64,000 bases of DNA from Arcobacter venerupis (GCF_013201665.1 NZ_CP053840.1:744001-808000); one strand, 5' to 3'; counted from the first letter of the stretch, positions 1 through 10,080 are shown. The notes: a model not told the origin generated them from the letters alone. A program made the numbers and translations.

Positions 1-1944
1 TTATTAAATAATAATTTTGACCCTTTAGAAAAATATACACAAACAACTGGTGTAATTGCAACAGTTTTTGCAAGAATGGGAGATGATTTTGTAAGGGTAA
101 CAACAACTCTTAAAAAAGAGGATGGAAGTCGTGCCTTTGGAACAATGTTAGGTCAAAATTCACCTGCTTTAAAATCAATGTTAGATGGTAAAACTTTTTA
201 TGGAAAAGTAAAATTATTTGGAAAAGATTATTATGTAGTTTATGAGCCAATTATTGAAAATGCTAAAGTAATTGGTATCCTTTTTATTGGATATGACTTT
301 AGTACAGTTTTAAATTCTCTAAAAAATGATATTAGAGCAATAAAAGTTAATGAAAATGGATACGCATTTATGATGGATTATAAAGGTAATTTATTAATTC
401 ATCCCTCAATAGAAGGTAAAAATATCTTTAATGAAAAAGATAGAGAAGGTAATTATACTTTTCAAGATATGATAAAAGGAGAAGATAGATTTATTTCCTA
501 CACAAGTTCAGATGGGGTTGATAAATTAGCATATGTAAAACATTTAAATTTTTTTAATGCTATTTTAGTAGTTAGTGATGCCCAAGAAGACGTTTATTCT
601 TTTAGCAGAAAGTCAACTATTTATATTTCTATTGCATTTGTAATCACACTAATAATAATATCAATCTTATTACTTATAGTTACTTCAAAGATTGTAGAAA
701 AACCTCTTGAAAATTTGAGTCATGGACTTTTGGATTTTTTCAAATATTTAAATAAAGAAAATAGCAGTGTAAAACTTTTAGAAATAAAAGGGGAAGATGA
801 ATTTGCACAAATGTCAGAAGAAATAAATAAAAATATAAATAGAACAACTATATTTATAAAAGAAGATATGGAATTAATAGAAGATGTTAAAAAAATTGTA
901 AATAGTGTAAAAAATGGGGATTTGACAAAGAGAGTTCAAGTTACTACTAATAATAAAAGTTTAGAAGAATTGAAAAATATTTTTAATGAAATGTTAGAAG
1001 TTACAAGCAAAAATGTATGTCAAAATGTAAATCAGTTAAAAGATGTACTTTTACAATTTAAAAATCTTAATTTTACACAAAGAATAAAAAACGATTCAGG
1101 ATTAGTTTCTGTTGGTTTAAATGAATTGGCAGAAATTATTAATCAAATGCTTGTTGAAAATAAATCAATAGGACTTAAATTAGATGATAGTTCAAAACAA
1201 TTACTTGATAATATGAATAAATTAAATAATTCAACAAATGAAGCAGCTGCAAGTTTAGAAGAAACATCTGCTGCATTAGAAGAAATTACTGGAAATATAA
1301 GACATAATTCTGAGAATATATCAAAAATGTCAAGGCTATCTCAAAATGTATTAAGCTCTGCAAATGATGGTCATAAACTTGCAAATGAAACTACAATATC
1401 AATGGATGAAATTAATGAAGAAGTAAAAGCTATTAGTGAAGCGATAGTTTCAATTGATAATATTGCATTTCAGACAAATATACTTTCATTAAATGCAGCA
1501 GTAGAAGCAGCAACCGCAGGAGAAGCTGGAAAAGGATTCGCAGTTGTTGCACAAGAAGTACGAAATCTAGCAAATAGAAGTAGCGATGTTGCAAAAGAGA
1601 TTAAATCTATAGTTGAAAATGCAAGTCATAAAGCTAATAATGGAAAAGAAATTGCTGGAAAAATGATTGAGGGATATGTTTTACTAAATAGCAATATTTC
1701 TCAAACAATTAATCTAATCGCAGATATTGAAGTTGCATCAAAAGAACAGTTAAAAGGAATTGAACAAATAAATAATGTTGTAAATATCTTAGATAAACAA
1801 ACTCAACAAAATGCATCAATCGCCACACAAACAAATAGTATTGCAGTTGAGACTGATGATATTTCAAAAACAGTATTAAAAAATGCAGATGAGAAAGATT
1901 TTATAGGAAAAGCGCAGGTTACCTCAAGTACTTATGAGATGTAG
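1..1944 (+). CDS. Methyl-accepting chemotaxis protein with Cache sensor (5' end outside window)
   Basis: The reading frame is open back to base 1, so the N-terminus lies outside the window; 647 codons are visible. The first ~200 residues look like a periplasmic Cache_3/Cache_2 ligand-binding region (segments around [18 protein letters not shown] and [17 protein letters not shown]). One membrane helix follows (about residues 205-230), then a HAMP-like linker and a long coiled-coil signalling domain. The conserved hairpin tip is visible ([16 protein letters not shown], then [15 protein letters not shown]). It should sense a small extracellular ligand and control CheA at the chemoreceptor array. 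The ligand cannot be told from the sequence. Confidence 0.93.
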   Translation, partial: LLNNNFDPLEKYTQTTGVIATVFARMGDDFVRVTTTLKKEDGSRAFGTMLGQNSPALKSMLDGKTFYGKVKLFGKDYYVVYEPIIENAKVIGILFIGYDFSTVLNSLKNDIRAIKVNENGYAFMMDYKGNLLIHPSIEGKNIFNEKDREGNYTFQDMIKGEDRFISYTSSDGVDKLAYVKHLNFFNAILVVSDAQEDVYSFSRKSTIYISIAFVITLIIISILLLIVTSKIVEKPLENLSHGLLDFFKYLNKENSSVKLLEIKGEDEFAQMSEEINKNINRTTIFIKEDMELIEDVKKIVNSVKNGDLTKRVQVTTNNKSLEELKNIFNEMLEVTSKNVCQNVNQLKDVLLQFKNLNFTQRIKNDSGLVSVGLNELAEIINQMLVENKSIGLKLDDSSKQLLDNMNKLNNSTNEAAASLEETSAALEEITGNIRHNSENISKMSRLSQNVLSSANDGHKLANETTISMDEINEEVKAISEAIVSIDNIAFQTNILSLNAAVEAATAGEAGKGFAVVAQEVRNLANRSSDVAKEIKSIVENASHKANNGKEIAGKMIEGYVLLNSNISQTINLIADIEVASKEQLKGIEQINNVVNILDKQTQQNASIATQTNSIAVETDDISKTVLKNADEKDFIGKAQVTSSTYEM

Positions 1945-2019
1945 TTTCATGCTTTGTATTTAAGCTTAATTCTAAGATATTAGGTTATTATTTTTAATAA
2001 ATTCTATTAAAGTAAATCT

Positions 2020-3345
2020 ATGCTTAATTCAAAACCTTTTATTCTATTTCTAAAATATGTAATTCCTTCTATGTTGGGATTTATGGCTATTTCTTCTGCA
2101 AGTATTATTGACGGTTATTTTATAGGGAACTATGTGGGCTCTGTGAGTTTAGCCGCAATTAATGTCTCTTTGCCTATGTTTAATATTTTATTTGGTTTTG
2201 CTTTGATGTTTGCTGTTGGTAGTTCAGTTATAACAAGTAAATTATTGGGAGAGAGCAATAAAGAAGAGGCTTCAAATGTTTTTTCAAAAGCTTTTTATGT
2301 GATAGTTTTAATTTCTGTTTCTTTGAATTTGTTACTTTATTTAAATTTGGAATATATCTTAGATTTGTTAAATGTAAAAGATGAATTACGAGTTGAAACC
2401 TTAAAATATCTTCCAATTATTTTAAAATTTATGCCATTTTTAATGATTGGAATTACCATTGATTATTTTGTAAAAGTAGATGAAAGCCCTAATTTATCAC
2501 TTTTAGCCTTGGCTTTAAGTTCAGTAGTAAATATAGTTTTAGATTATACTTTTATAGTAAAATTTGATTGGGGAATCAGTGGTGCTGCTTATGCTACTGG
2601 TATTTCACAAATGTGTATTCTTTTAGTTTTACTTCCACACTTTTTTCTAAAAAAAGGTTCACTTAAACTAATAAAACCAAAAGGTGATTTGCAATGCATT
2701 TTTAATGCCTTAAAAAATGGTTCTTCTGAGTTTATAAATCAATCATCTGTAGGTATTACTATCTTAATCTTCAATTATATTTTATTGAAAACATTTGGTC
2801 CTTTAGGTATTGCTTCTTTTACTATTATTGGTTATTTTATAGCAATTAGTACAATGGCTAGTTTTGCTGTTTCTAATTCTTTGCAAGCAATTATTAGTAA
2901 AAATTATGGCGCACAATATTTTGATAGAATGAAAAGTTTTTTAAAACTGGGGCTGGTAAGTATTTTAGGTATAGAAATACTCTTAACCTTGTTTGTACTG
3001 ATCACACCAGAGTCTTTAATAAACATATTTATCAAAGATTCTGATATAAAAACAAAAGAGATAACCATAGAGTTCATCTCTTTTGCTTGGCCTACGTTTA
3101 TTTTTTCAGGCTTAAATATGCTCTCAAGTTCATACCTAACAGCTATACAAAAACCATTGTACTCTGGACTTGTTGCTATTATGAGAAGTTTTATTTTCCC
3201 AATAACATTTATTTTTCTCTTACCTTTTATTTTTGGAAATGTAGGAATATTTATAGCCGTGTCTTGTGCTGAGATAGTTACTTTTATTTTCGCATTGAGA
3301 TTTTTTATGCAGACTAGACCTAGTGTTTTAGCTAAATTTATTTAA
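2020..3345 (+). CDS. MATE family efflux transporter
   Basis: A 441-residue, very hydrophobic protein with about 12 predicted membrane helices in two similar halves. The N-terminal half has the MATE-type pattern (PSMLGFMAISSASIIDGYFIG), with the second half beginning near residue 235. Family members export drugs or metabolites in exchange for Na+ or H+. The length matches the family. The gene stands alone, 75 bp after the chemoreceptor gene, and the substrate is unknown. The start has only a weak AAAG-type ribosome site. Confidence 0.88.
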   Translation: MLNSKPFILFLKYVIPSMLGFMAISSASIIDGYFIGNYVGSVSLAAINVSLPMFNILFGFALMFAVGSSVITSKLLGESNKEEASNVFSKAFYVIVLISVSLNLLLYLNLEYILDLLNVKDELRVETLKYLPIILKFMPFLMIGITIDYFVKVDESPNLSLLALALSSVVNIVLDYTFIVKFDWGISGAAYATGISQMCILLVLLPHFFLKKGSLKLIKPKGDLQCIFNALKNGSSEFINQSSVGITILIFNYILLKTFGPLGIASFTIIGYFIAISTMASFAVSNSLQAIISKNYGAQYFDRMKSFLKLGLVSILGIEILLTLFVLITPESLINIFIKDSDIKTKEITIEFISFAWPTFIFSGLNMLSSSYLTAIQKPLYSGLVAIMRSFIFPITFIFLLPFIFGNVGIFIAVSCAEIVTFIFALRFFMQTRPSVLAKFI

Positions 3346-3373
3346 TAAAGTATTATCTTAAATTATTATTAGT

Positions 3374-3538
3374 TTAGTCTATACAAAATACTTTTTCTAC
3401 TCTTTCCCCTGTTCTATAGTTCAGAACATTTTCTATTTTATATTTTTTGTTTACTTTTGTACAATCTTCAATTGTATTTTCATTAGATGTACACGAAATA
3501 AAAAGTATAGAATAAAATAATAATATTAATAATTTCAT
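3374..3538 (-). CDS. Small putative lipoprotein, 54 aa
   Basis: A short minus-strand ORF: MKLLILLFYSILFISC, then a polar tail rich in Lys and Glu ending VFCID. The N-terminus is Lys plus a hydrophobic stretch ending in Cys16 (LFISC), an approximate lipobox, so lipidation and membrane anchoring are plausible. Two more cysteines (26 and 52) could form a disulfide. It has a good AGGAAA ribosome site about 6 bases before ATG and a TATAAT -10 box just upstream (3562-3567), which argues that it is real. I do not recognise the family. Confidence 0.6.
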   Translation of the reverse strand: MKLLILLFYSILFISCTSNENTIEDCTKVNKKYKIENVLNYRTGERVEKVFCID

Positions 3539-3561
3539 TAGATTTCCTATATAGTGGGAAT

Positions 3562-3567
3562 ATTATA
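3562..3567 (-). promoter_or_regulatory. -10 box for the small lipoprotein gene
   Basis: TATAAT on the minus strand, 24 bases before the ATG at 3538, with AT-rich upstream DNA. No clear -35 is seen, as is usual for sigma-70 promoters in Campylobacterota. Confidence 0.5.
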
Positions 3568-3741
3568 GCACAAAATATATTAAATAATAAAATATGGTAG
3601 TAATAAAACTGATAATGTATATTAATTGCATATTCAGTTTTAAAATTCTTGCTTCGCATTGAAGTATCAAAAAATAGAATGTCTCTTAAAAGTTTTAGGA
3701 TTATTTACATAGAATACTATTAGAATTTAAAAAGGATTTAT

Positions 3742-4523
3742 ATGAATAATTATGAAATTTTTGGAGCTACTTTACTATCGAGTACAATTGTTATTCCTGC
3801 ATTATTATATTTATTTAAAACAATAATTAAAGAGTTTTTAACTAATGCTATTAAACATGATTATGATATAAAAATTGAAGAATTAAAATCAAAGTTAGCA
3901 CAAAATGGGAATGATGTTAGAAATTTAAGAGAGGGAGCTTTAAATGGAGTTTATTATAGACAATCAAAGTTATATGATAAACAAATACAAGCTGTTGAAT
4001 CTCTTTGGTCAGATGTTATTGAATTATCTAAAATAAAAAATTTTTCATCATATATGTTACCTTTTTCAGATAATTTTGATAAAGTTGCGCATGATGCAAA
4101 AGAAGATTTAAAAATTAGAGAATTATTTGAAATTTTAAAATAGAAGAAATAAATTTTCTTGTTGGAGAAAAACTTCAGCCATTTCTTTCTCCTCTTTCAT
4201 GGGCTTATTATAAAGCATATAAAAGTATATTAGCAACTGATTTTATAAAATTTAATATAATAAAGTTTGGTGTGGGTGGAGAGTTGCTAAAAGATGATAG
4301 TAAATTAAAGAGACTTATCGAAATTGCATTACCTGATAAAAAAGATTATATTTATGATGAAAAAACGAATTCTTTTTATTATTTACTTGAAGTTTTAGAA
4401 AATAGATTATTAGAAGAGTTAAAAATTTCTTTAAAAGGAACTGAAAGTACCAAAGAAAGTATTGACTTAGCTTCTTCAATTATGAATCAAGTAGAAGAAC
4501 TCGAAAAAAATAAAAATAAGTAA
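3742..4523 (+). pseudogene. Frameshifted gene for a membrane-anchored coiled-coil protein
   Basis: Reading starts well (AAAGGA ribosome site, ATG 3742) and gives 133 residues with an N-terminal membrane helix (about 8-30) and a coiled-coil-prone segment (40-75), then stops at 4141-4143. The same protein seems to continue in the next frame from about 4131, without a stop, to 4523, giving about 125 more residues (…EEINFLVGEKLQPFLSPL… to the Lys/Asn-rich end). The two frames meet at the run TTTTAAAA (4133-4140); adding one base restores a single protein of about 260 residues. This is a one-base indel in a homopolymer: a true mutation, phase variation or a sequencing error. Function unknown. Confidence 0.7.
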
Positions 4524-4580
4524 AGTTTTAATATTGGTTTTTTGAATTTCATTGAGATTTAAGATTTAGTGCAGATTCAA

Positions 4581-4650
4581 GGCGGAAGTTTTAATTTTAA
4601 AGCGGAGTGTACTACTAGTACATGAGCATTTAAAATTGAAGTGACAACGC
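4581..4650. repeat. Imperfect inverted-repeat element between convergent genes
   Basis: The two halves, centred near 4614-4618 (TGTACTA / TAGTACAT), mirror one another: TTTTAATTTTAAA on the left and TTTAAAATTGAAG on the right, with GCGG and ACGC near the ends. It could fold into a long imperfect hairpin. It looks like a dispersed palindromic element or a bidirectional terminator. No second full copy is visible in the window. Confidence 0.4.
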
Positions 4651-4659
4651 AGAAGATAT

Positions 4660-4680
4660 GTTGAAGATTAAATCTTCAAC
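4660..4680. repeat. 21-bp near-perfect palindrome at the lepA stop codon
   Basis: GTTGAAGATT, one central base, then AATCTTCAAC. It overlaps the end of lepA (stop at 4668-4670). It could be a weak transcript-end hairpin; there is no strong T tract. Confidence 0.4.
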
Positions 4681-6455
4681 ACAGCCATGAATGCTTCTTG
4701 TGGTACATTCACCTTTCCTATGGCTTTCATTCTTTTTTTACCTGCTTTTTGTTTTTCTAGTAGTTTTCTTTTTCTTGTAATATCTCCACCGTAACATTTT
4801 GCAGTTACGTTTTTACCTGTTGATTTTACAGTCTCTCTAGCAATTACATTGTTTCCAATACTTGCTTGAATTGCTACTTCAAAAAGTTGTCTTGGTATTA
4901 ACTCTTTTAATGCTTTGATAAATTCTCTACCTTTTGAAAGTGCTTTATTCTCAGGTACTATGATTGAAAGTGCATCTACGATTTCACCTGCAACTTTAAT
5001 ATCTAGTTTTTGTAAAACACCTGGTCTAAATCCAATTGGTTCATAATCAAAAGATGCGTAACCTTTTGTTGTTGATTTTAATTTATCGTAAAAGTCCATT
5101 ACGATTTCATTCATTGGAATATCATAATCAAGTAAAACTCTTTTACCGATGTAATCCATTTTATTTTGAGAAGCTCTTTTGTCATTTAAAAGTTTAATTA
5201 CATTTCCTAAGAACTCATCAGGTACTAAAATTGTAGCTTTTACATAAGGTTCAAAAATAGTGTCTATATAGTTTGGAGCGGGCAATTCACTTGGATTTTG
5301 AATAGTGATTCTTGTACCATCTGTTTTTAGAATTTCATAAATAACTGTTGGAGCAGTTGCAATTAAATCTAAGTCAAACTCACGTTCTAATCTCTCTTTG
5401 ATTACTTCCATGTGAAGCATTCCTAAAAATCCTGTTCTAAATCCACTTCCAAGAGCAGCTGAACTTTCAGGTTCAAATGAGATTGAACTATCGTTTAATT
5501 GTAGTTTATTTAAAGCATCTCTTAAATCTTCAAATTTATCCGTTTCAATTGGATAAATTCCTGCAAATACGAATGGTTTTGCAGGTTCAAATCCATCGAT
5601 TACTTCAGCTGTTGGATTTTTTGCATCTGTAATAGTATCACCTACTGCAATACTATTTGTTGTTTTAAGACCTAAAATAACAATCCCAATTTCACCAGTT
5701 TCAATAACATTTGTTTTTGTTGGTTTTCTAGGATGTGGATACATTAAATTAAGAACTTGATGTTCTTCTTTTGTATTCATCATTCTAATCATTTGACCTT
5801 TTTTGATACTTCCATCATAAACTCTAACAAGGGCTAAAGCTCCTAAATAGTTGTCAAACCAAGAATCATAAATTAAAGCTTTTGTTGGAGCGTCTGTATC
5901 CCCAACAGGTGAAGGAACTCTATCAACGATGGCATCAATTAATGCTTTTACACCTTGACCTGTTTTTGCACTAATCAAGTTACTTTCTGTACAATCAATT
6001 CCAATAGCTTCTTCAACTTCCTCTAAAACTCTATCTGGATCAGCACTTGGTAAGTCGATTTTATTTACAACGGGAAGAATTTCTAAATCATTATCCATTG
6101 CGATATAAACATTTGCAATAGTTTGTGCTTCAACACCTTGAGTTGCATCGATAATTAAAAGTGCACCATCAGAAGATGCCAATGAACGGCTTACTTCATA
6201 AGAGAAGTCAACATGTCCTGGAGTGTCAATTAGATTTAAAATATAAGCTTGACCATCTTTTACATAATTAAGTCTTACACTTTGAGCCTTAATTGTAATC
6301 CCTCTTTCTTGTTCAATATCCATTGTATCCATCATTTGAGCAGTTAAATCTCTATCTGCTACAGCTCCACACTCTTGAATGATTCTATCTGCAAGTGTAG
6401 ATTTTCCATGGTCAATATGAGCAATAATACTAAAGTTTCTAATATTTTTTTGCAA
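4668..6455 (-). CDS. lepA: Elongation factor 4 (LepA), ribosome back-translocase GTPase
   Basis: 595 residues, the normal LepA length. The GTPase domain shows P-loop AHIDHGKST (about 12-20), switch [10 protein letters not shown] and NKID. The rest follows the EF-G-like layout of domains II, III and V, then the LepA-specific C-terminal domain with its basic end ([22 protein letters not shown]). LepA binds ribosomes and affects initiation and elongation under stress. It stands as a single gene here; the ompA terminator lies just upstream, so it probably has its own promoter between 6456 and 6557. Confidence 0.97.
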   Translation of the reverse strand: MQKNIRNFSIIAHIDHGKSTLADRIIQECGAVADRDLTAQMMDTMDIEQERGITIKAQSVRLNYVKDGQAYILNLIDTPGHVDFSYEVSRSLASSDGALLIIDATQGVEAQTIANVYIAMDNDLEILPVVNKIDLPSADPDRVLEEVEEAIGIDCTESNLISAKTGQGVKALIDAIVDRVPSPVGDTDAPTKALIYDSWFDNYLGALALVRVYDGSIKKGQMIRMMNTKEEHQVLNLMYPHPRKPTKTNVIETGEIGIVILGLKTTNSIAVGDTITDAKNPTAEVIDGFEPAKPFVFAGIYPIETDKFEDLRDALNKLQLNDSSISFEPESSAALGSGFRTGFLGMLHMEVIKERLEREFDLDLIATAPTVIYEILKTDGTRITIQNPSELPAPNYIDTIFEPYVKATILVPDEFLGNVIKLLNDKRASQNKMDYIGKRVLLDYDIPMNEIVMDFYDKLKSTTKGYASFDYEPIGFRPGVLQKLDIKVAGEIVDALSIIVPENKALSKGREFIKALKELIPRQLFEVAIQASIGNNVIARETVKSTGKNVTAKCYGGDITRKRKLLEKQKAGKKRMKAIGKVNVPQEAFMAVLKI

Positions 6456-6557
6456 GGGTAATTCCTATAAGTTGTTTATTGTGTTATATATATGTCGCGA
6501 TTGTATCTAAAGTTTAGTAAGTTTATAGTTAAACGATTTAAAAGCAGTTTTTGGTAG

Positions 6558-6593
6558 AAAAAAAGATTTAAGGTTTTCCTTAAATCTTTTTAT
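6558..6593 (-). terminator. Rho-independent terminator after the first ompA-like gene
   Basis: Hairpin AAAGATTTAAGG / CCTTAAATCTTT with a TTTT loop, flanked by A and T runs, directly after the stop codon at 6594. It can work in both directions. Confidence 0.75.
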
Positions 6594-7655
6594 TTATTGA
6601 TTAATTAAAGCCGTAACTCTTCTATTTTTAGCTTTTCCCTCAGGTGTATCATTTGTATCAATTGGTTGAGTCTCACCATATCCAACAGCTCTTAGTCTAC
6701 TTGAGTCAATATTAAATGTTTTTAATGCATTAACAACAGAAATAGCTCTTCTATCTGATAAAGTTTGATTATAAGAATCACTTCCTTTTGCATCTGTATG
6801 TGCTTCAATTACAGCTGTTAAATTCTTATTTTTTTGTAAAATATTTGCAAATGATAGAAGTTTATCATTATATATATTTTTAATTTCAGTTGAATTATTG
6901 TCAAAATTTATATTTAAATTAATTGTATCAACACACCCAACTGCATTGACTTTTACCCCTTTTGATGTATTAGGACATTTATCTAATTTATTAGATACTC
7001 CATCATTATCATCATCTTGTATTACTACAACAGGTTCTTCAATTTTTTGATGAGTTTCTTTAAGCTCTTTTTTTTCTTCTACAACAATAGGAACAATGGG
7101 CTTAATATCATCACTATATTTTTTACCTAAAGGCATGGCTAACCCTATTGTGTACATAAGGTCATTTTGCGTATTTTTTACAGCAAGTAAATGTCTAACA
7201 TCACCTTTTATTGAAATTCCATAATATGGTATATCATATTTTAAACCTGCACCATAATTTAATACAGTTGAATCTTCATTATCAAAAGCTTCATTTGTAA
7301 CATTTTGATATCCTAACCCTGCAAGGGTATAAGCTGAAAGTCTTTCATTTAGAGGGAATATTTTTATAGCATTTAAAAATATTCTATTTAAATGTGTATT
7401 TCCAGCAGAATCTTTATATTTAACTCTATTACTTCTTAAATAATTTACTTCTATTTGATTAATAAATGAATCATCTATATTTTTACCAACAGAGATACCA
7501 CCATTAAAATAGTTGTCATCATTTAATCCAGCTTTACTATCAGTCAAAATTCCTGATACAAAAGGAGTAACTTCATAACTATATTCTTTACTTGGATTAC
7601 TAGTAGCAAAAGACATAGAAATAGATAAAATTGAGATTATTAGAATTCTTCTCAT
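6594..7655 (-). CDS. OmpA-family outer membrane protein with TSP3-like repeat
   Basis: 353 residues: signal peptide (MRRILIISILSISMSFA), an N-terminal eight-strand-type beta barrel (about 20-175), a short linker, a calcium-binding thrombospondin-type-3-like segment near residue 213 (DDDNDGVSNKLDKCPN), then the OmpA peptidoglycan-binding domain (IEAHTDAKGSDSYNQTLSDRRA) to the end. It probably anchors the outer membrane to peptidoglycan. A paralogue of the same architecture lies immediately upstream (7797-8813), each with its own terminator, so this is a diverged tandem duplication. This copy has more Lys/Asn and a less regular linker. Confidence 0.9.
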   Translation of the reverse strand: MRRILIISILSISMSFATSNPSKEYSYEVTPFVSGILTDSKAGLNDDNYFNGGISVGKNIDDSFINQIEVNYLRSNRVKYKDSAGNTHLNRIFLNAIKIFPLNERLSAYTLAGLGYQNVTNEAFDNEDSTVLNYGAGLKYDIPYYGISIKGDVRHLLAVKNTQNDLMYTIGLAMPLGKKYSDDIKPIVPIVVEEKKELKETHQKIEEPVVVIQDDDNDGVSNKLDKCPNTSKGVKVNAVGCVDTINLNINFDNNSTEIKNIYNDKLLSFANILQKNKNLTAVIEAHTDAKGSDSYNQTLSDRRAISVVNALKTFNIDSSRLRAVGYGETQPIDTNDTPEGKAKNRRVTALINQ

Positions 7656-7740
7656 TATTTTTCCTTGATAATAATTTTATTTATTATAACTAAAAAAACA
7701 ATAATATTTATTAAAAAATAATATTAAAATTATTAATAAT

Positions 7741-7774
7741 AAAAAAAGGGGACTGAGCAAAACTCAATCCCCTT
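7741..7774 (-). terminator. Strong rho-independent terminator after the second ompA-like gene
   Basis: On the minus strand GGGGATTGAG, a TTTTG loop, CTCAGTCCCC, then seven T. One G-U pair is in the stem. It sits about 22 bases after the stop codon at 7797. Confidence 0.9.
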
Positions 7775-7796
7775 CTATTCTAAAAATAATTTAGAA

Positions 7797-8813
7797 TTAT
7801 TTGCTCATTACAGCTTCAACTCTTCTATTTTCAGCTCTTCCTTCAGCAGTATCATTTGATGCAACAGGTCTAGTTTCACCATATCCTACAGAAGTAATTT
7901 TAGATGGATCAACTTTAAGTGATTTTAAAGCTTCAACAGTAGATGCAGCTCTTCTTTCTGATAATTTTTGATTATAAGCATTTGAACCAACAGAATCTGT
8001 ATGCGCTTCAATTGTTGCTTTTAATTTTGGATTAGCTTTCATCATATTAGCAAATTCAACAATTCTAGTATTGTAAGAATCTTTAATTACTGATTTGTCA
8101 GTATCAAAATTAATATTTAAGTTTACTAAAGTCATACATCCAACAGAGTCAACTTTTGATTTTGACATTGTATTTGGACATTCGTCTAATGAATCAATAA
8201 CACCGTCACCATCAGAATCTTTTGGAGTTTCTACAGGAGCTGCAACAGCAACAGGAGCTGGTTTTTCAACAACAGGAGCTGGTTTTGCAACTTCTCCAAA
8301 AGGAATAGAAAGACCAACATTATATAATAAAGTGTTATCACCATGATCAGCTTCAATTAAATGTCTAACATCAAATTTTAATGAAACTTCATCTGCAAGT
8401 TTATATTTTACACCTGCACCATAGTTACCAAAAACTCCATCTTCATTTCCATTAGCTTCATCATCAAAAATTTCAACACCGGCACCAATTAATGTGTATA
8501 ATGAAAAATCAGAAGTAATACCATATTCTTTAATTACATTTGTGAATACTCTTGTAATTCCAGTGTCAGAATTTCCACCTTTGTAATCTACATCGTCAAG
8601 AGTTCTTAAAAATCCAAGTTCAACTTGGTCTATGTAAGAATCAAATTGATTGAATCCTAAACTTAATCCACCATTTGCATAGTTTCTATCTAACCCTAAG
8701 TTCCCCTCAGTATACGCTCCACCAAATGTTGGTGTGATTTCATATTTATAATTAGAGTTTGCAGCTAACATCATTGTTGCACAAGCAACAGTTGATAATA
8801 AAATTTTTTTCAT
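7797..8813 (-). CDS. OmpA-family outer membrane protein (major copy)
   Basis: 338 residues: signal peptide (MKKILLSTVACATMMLAA), N-terminal beta barrel (about 22-170), an Ala/Pro-rich linker (KPAPVVEKPAPVAVAAPVE, about 177-196), a TSP3-like calcium-binding segment (DSDGDGVIDSLDECPN, about 199-214) and a C-terminal OmpA domain (IEAHTDSVGSNAYNQKLSERRA). It likely spans the outer membrane and holds peptidoglycan non-covalently. A clear promoter (8849-8854), good ribosome site and strong terminator suggest high expression. It is a paralogue of the gene at 6594-7655. Confidence 0.93.
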   Translation of the reverse strand: MKKILLSTVACATMMLAANSNYKYEITPTFGGAYTEGNLGLDRNYANGGLSLGFNQFDSYIDQVELGFLRTLDDVDYKGGNSDTGITRVFTNVIKEYGITSDFSLYTLIGAGVEIFDDEANGNEDGVFGNYGAGVKYKLADEVSLKFDVRHLIEADHGDNTLLYNVGLSIPFGEVAKPAPVVEKPAPVAVAAPVETPKDSDGDGVIDSLDECPNTMSKSKVDSVGCMTLVNLNINFDTDKSVIKDSYNTRIVEFANMMKANPKLKATIEAHTDSVGSNAYNQKLSERRAASTVEALKSLKVDPSKITSVGYGETRPVASNDTAEGRAENRRVEAVMSK

Positions 8814-8848
8814 TGTTTTTCCTTTTTTTTACTTAAATAATTCTGGGA

Positions 8849-8854
8849 ATTATA
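8849..8854 (-). promoter_or_regulatory. -10 box of the major ompA-like gene
   Basis: TATAAT on the minus strand (TAGATATAATTCCC context), 36 bases before the ATG. No -35 is recognisable. Confidence 0.55.
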
Positions 8855-8875
8855 TCTAAAATTTTGAATTTTGCA

Positions 8876-9808
8876 TCAAGCTGTAAAAATTGAATTAACA
8901 GATTCATTATTGTGAATTCTTCTGATAGCTTCACCAATCATAGTAGAAGCTGTTAATACAGTTATCTTTTTAGCATTTTTTCGTGTAGGAATTGTGTCTG
9001 AGATAACTAACTCATCTAATTCACCTTTTTCAATTCTTTCATACGCTGGACCACTTAGAACTCCATGTGTACAACATGCCATAACAGAAGTTGCACCTCT
9101 TTTCTTTAGAACTTCAGCTGCTTTTACTAAAGTTCCTGCTGTATCAACCATGTCATCCACTAGAATAACATCTTTACCCTTTACTTCACCAATAATATTC
9201 ATAACTTCAGCAACATTAGCTTTTTCTCTTTTTTTATCAACAATTACTAAATCATAACCTAATTTATCCGCATATGATCTTGCACGTGCAACTCCACCAA
9301 TATCAGGGCTTGCAATAATTGGATTTTTTAAATTTTTCGATTTAATATAATTAACAAATAAAATTGAACCAAATAAGTTATCAGCAGGGATATTGAAAAA
9401 ACCTTGAATTTGAGCAGCATGTAAATCTATTGTTACAACTCTTGAAATACCAGCTTTTTCTAAAATATCTGCAACTAATTTTGCAGTTATTGGAACTCTA
9501 GGAGCTGCTTTTCTGTCTTGTCTTGCATAACCATAATATGGAATAACAGCAGAAATAGATTTTGCACTTGATCTTTTAAGAGCATCTACCATGATTAATA
9601 ATTCCATTAAATTATCATTTGTTGGAGCACAAGTTGGTTGAATAATGAAAACATCTTGTCCCCTTACACTTTCAGTGATTTGAACAGACATTTCACCATC
9701 GCTGAATTTATTTAGTGTTGCATTTGATACATTCATCCCCAAATACTCTGATACTTTTGTTGCAAATTCAGGATTAGCTGAACCACTAAAAAGTTTAAAT
9801 GTTGACAT
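8876..9808 (-). CDS. prs: Ribose-phosphate pyrophosphokinase (PRPP synthase)
   Basis: 310 residues, standard class I length. It makes PRPP from ribose 5-phosphate and ATP for nucleotide, His, Trp and NAD synthesis. Seen are the ATP-site region (GYARQDRKA), DLHAAQIQGFF with the metal and ribose-5-phosphate site, and the PRPP-binding loop VDDMVDTAGT. It is transcribed toward ompA but is separated from it by 62 bp with a promoter, so it is probably monocistronic. Confidence 0.97.
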   Translation of the reverse strand: MSTFKLFSGSANPEFATKVSEYLGMNVSNATLNKFSDGEMSVQITESVRGQDVFIIQPTCAPTNDNLMELLIMVDALKRSSAKSISAVIPYYGYARQDRKAAPRVPITAKLVADILEKAGISRVVTIDLHAAQIQGFFNIPADNLFGSILFVNYIKSKNLKNPIIASPDIGGVARARSYADKLGYDLVIVDKKREKANVAEVMNIIGEVKGKDVILVDDMVDTAGTLVKAAEVLKKRGATSVMACCTHGVLSGPAYERIEKGELDELVISDTIPTRKNAKKITVLTASTMIGEAIRRIHNNESVNSIFTA

Positions 9809-9856
9809 AAAAATTCCTTACATTTGATTGATTTCGAATTTTATCTAAAGTGTACT

Positions 9857-9899
9857 TAATGAATATTAAGTTAATTAATAATTAAGTTAATATTCATTA
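9857..9899. promoter_or_regulatory. 43-bp AT palindrome and possible Fur-like site between prs and the porin gene
   Basis: TAATGAATATTAA…TTAATATTCATTA form two arms around AT-rich centre bases; one mismatch pair is seen in the outer 16 bases. It is followed at once by GATAATGGCTATTATTAT, which resembles an iron-box. It lies in the 272-bp divergent region, about 100 bases before the porin -10. A regulatory role is inference. Confidence 0.35.
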
Positions 9900-9997
9900 T
9901 GATAATGGCTATTATTATAAAAAAGTTAATTTGTATATTATCTGCGAAAGTATAAAAAATATACAATTAAGCTGTTTATTTTGATTTAGGTAGATGT

Positions 9998-10003
9998 TAT
10001 AAT
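9998..10003 (+). promoter_or_regulatory. -10 box of the porin gene
   Basis: TATAAT with a TG one base upstream (GATGTTATAAT), 77 bases before the porin ATG. The implied 70-base leader holds a small hairpin (AACTAT / ATAGTT near 10026-10048). Confidence 0.55.
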
Positions 10004-10080
10004 TTCAATGTTCTCCTAATGAAAAACTATTAATGCGATGATAGTTATTCAGACATATATTTTATTTACAAGGAAAAAAA

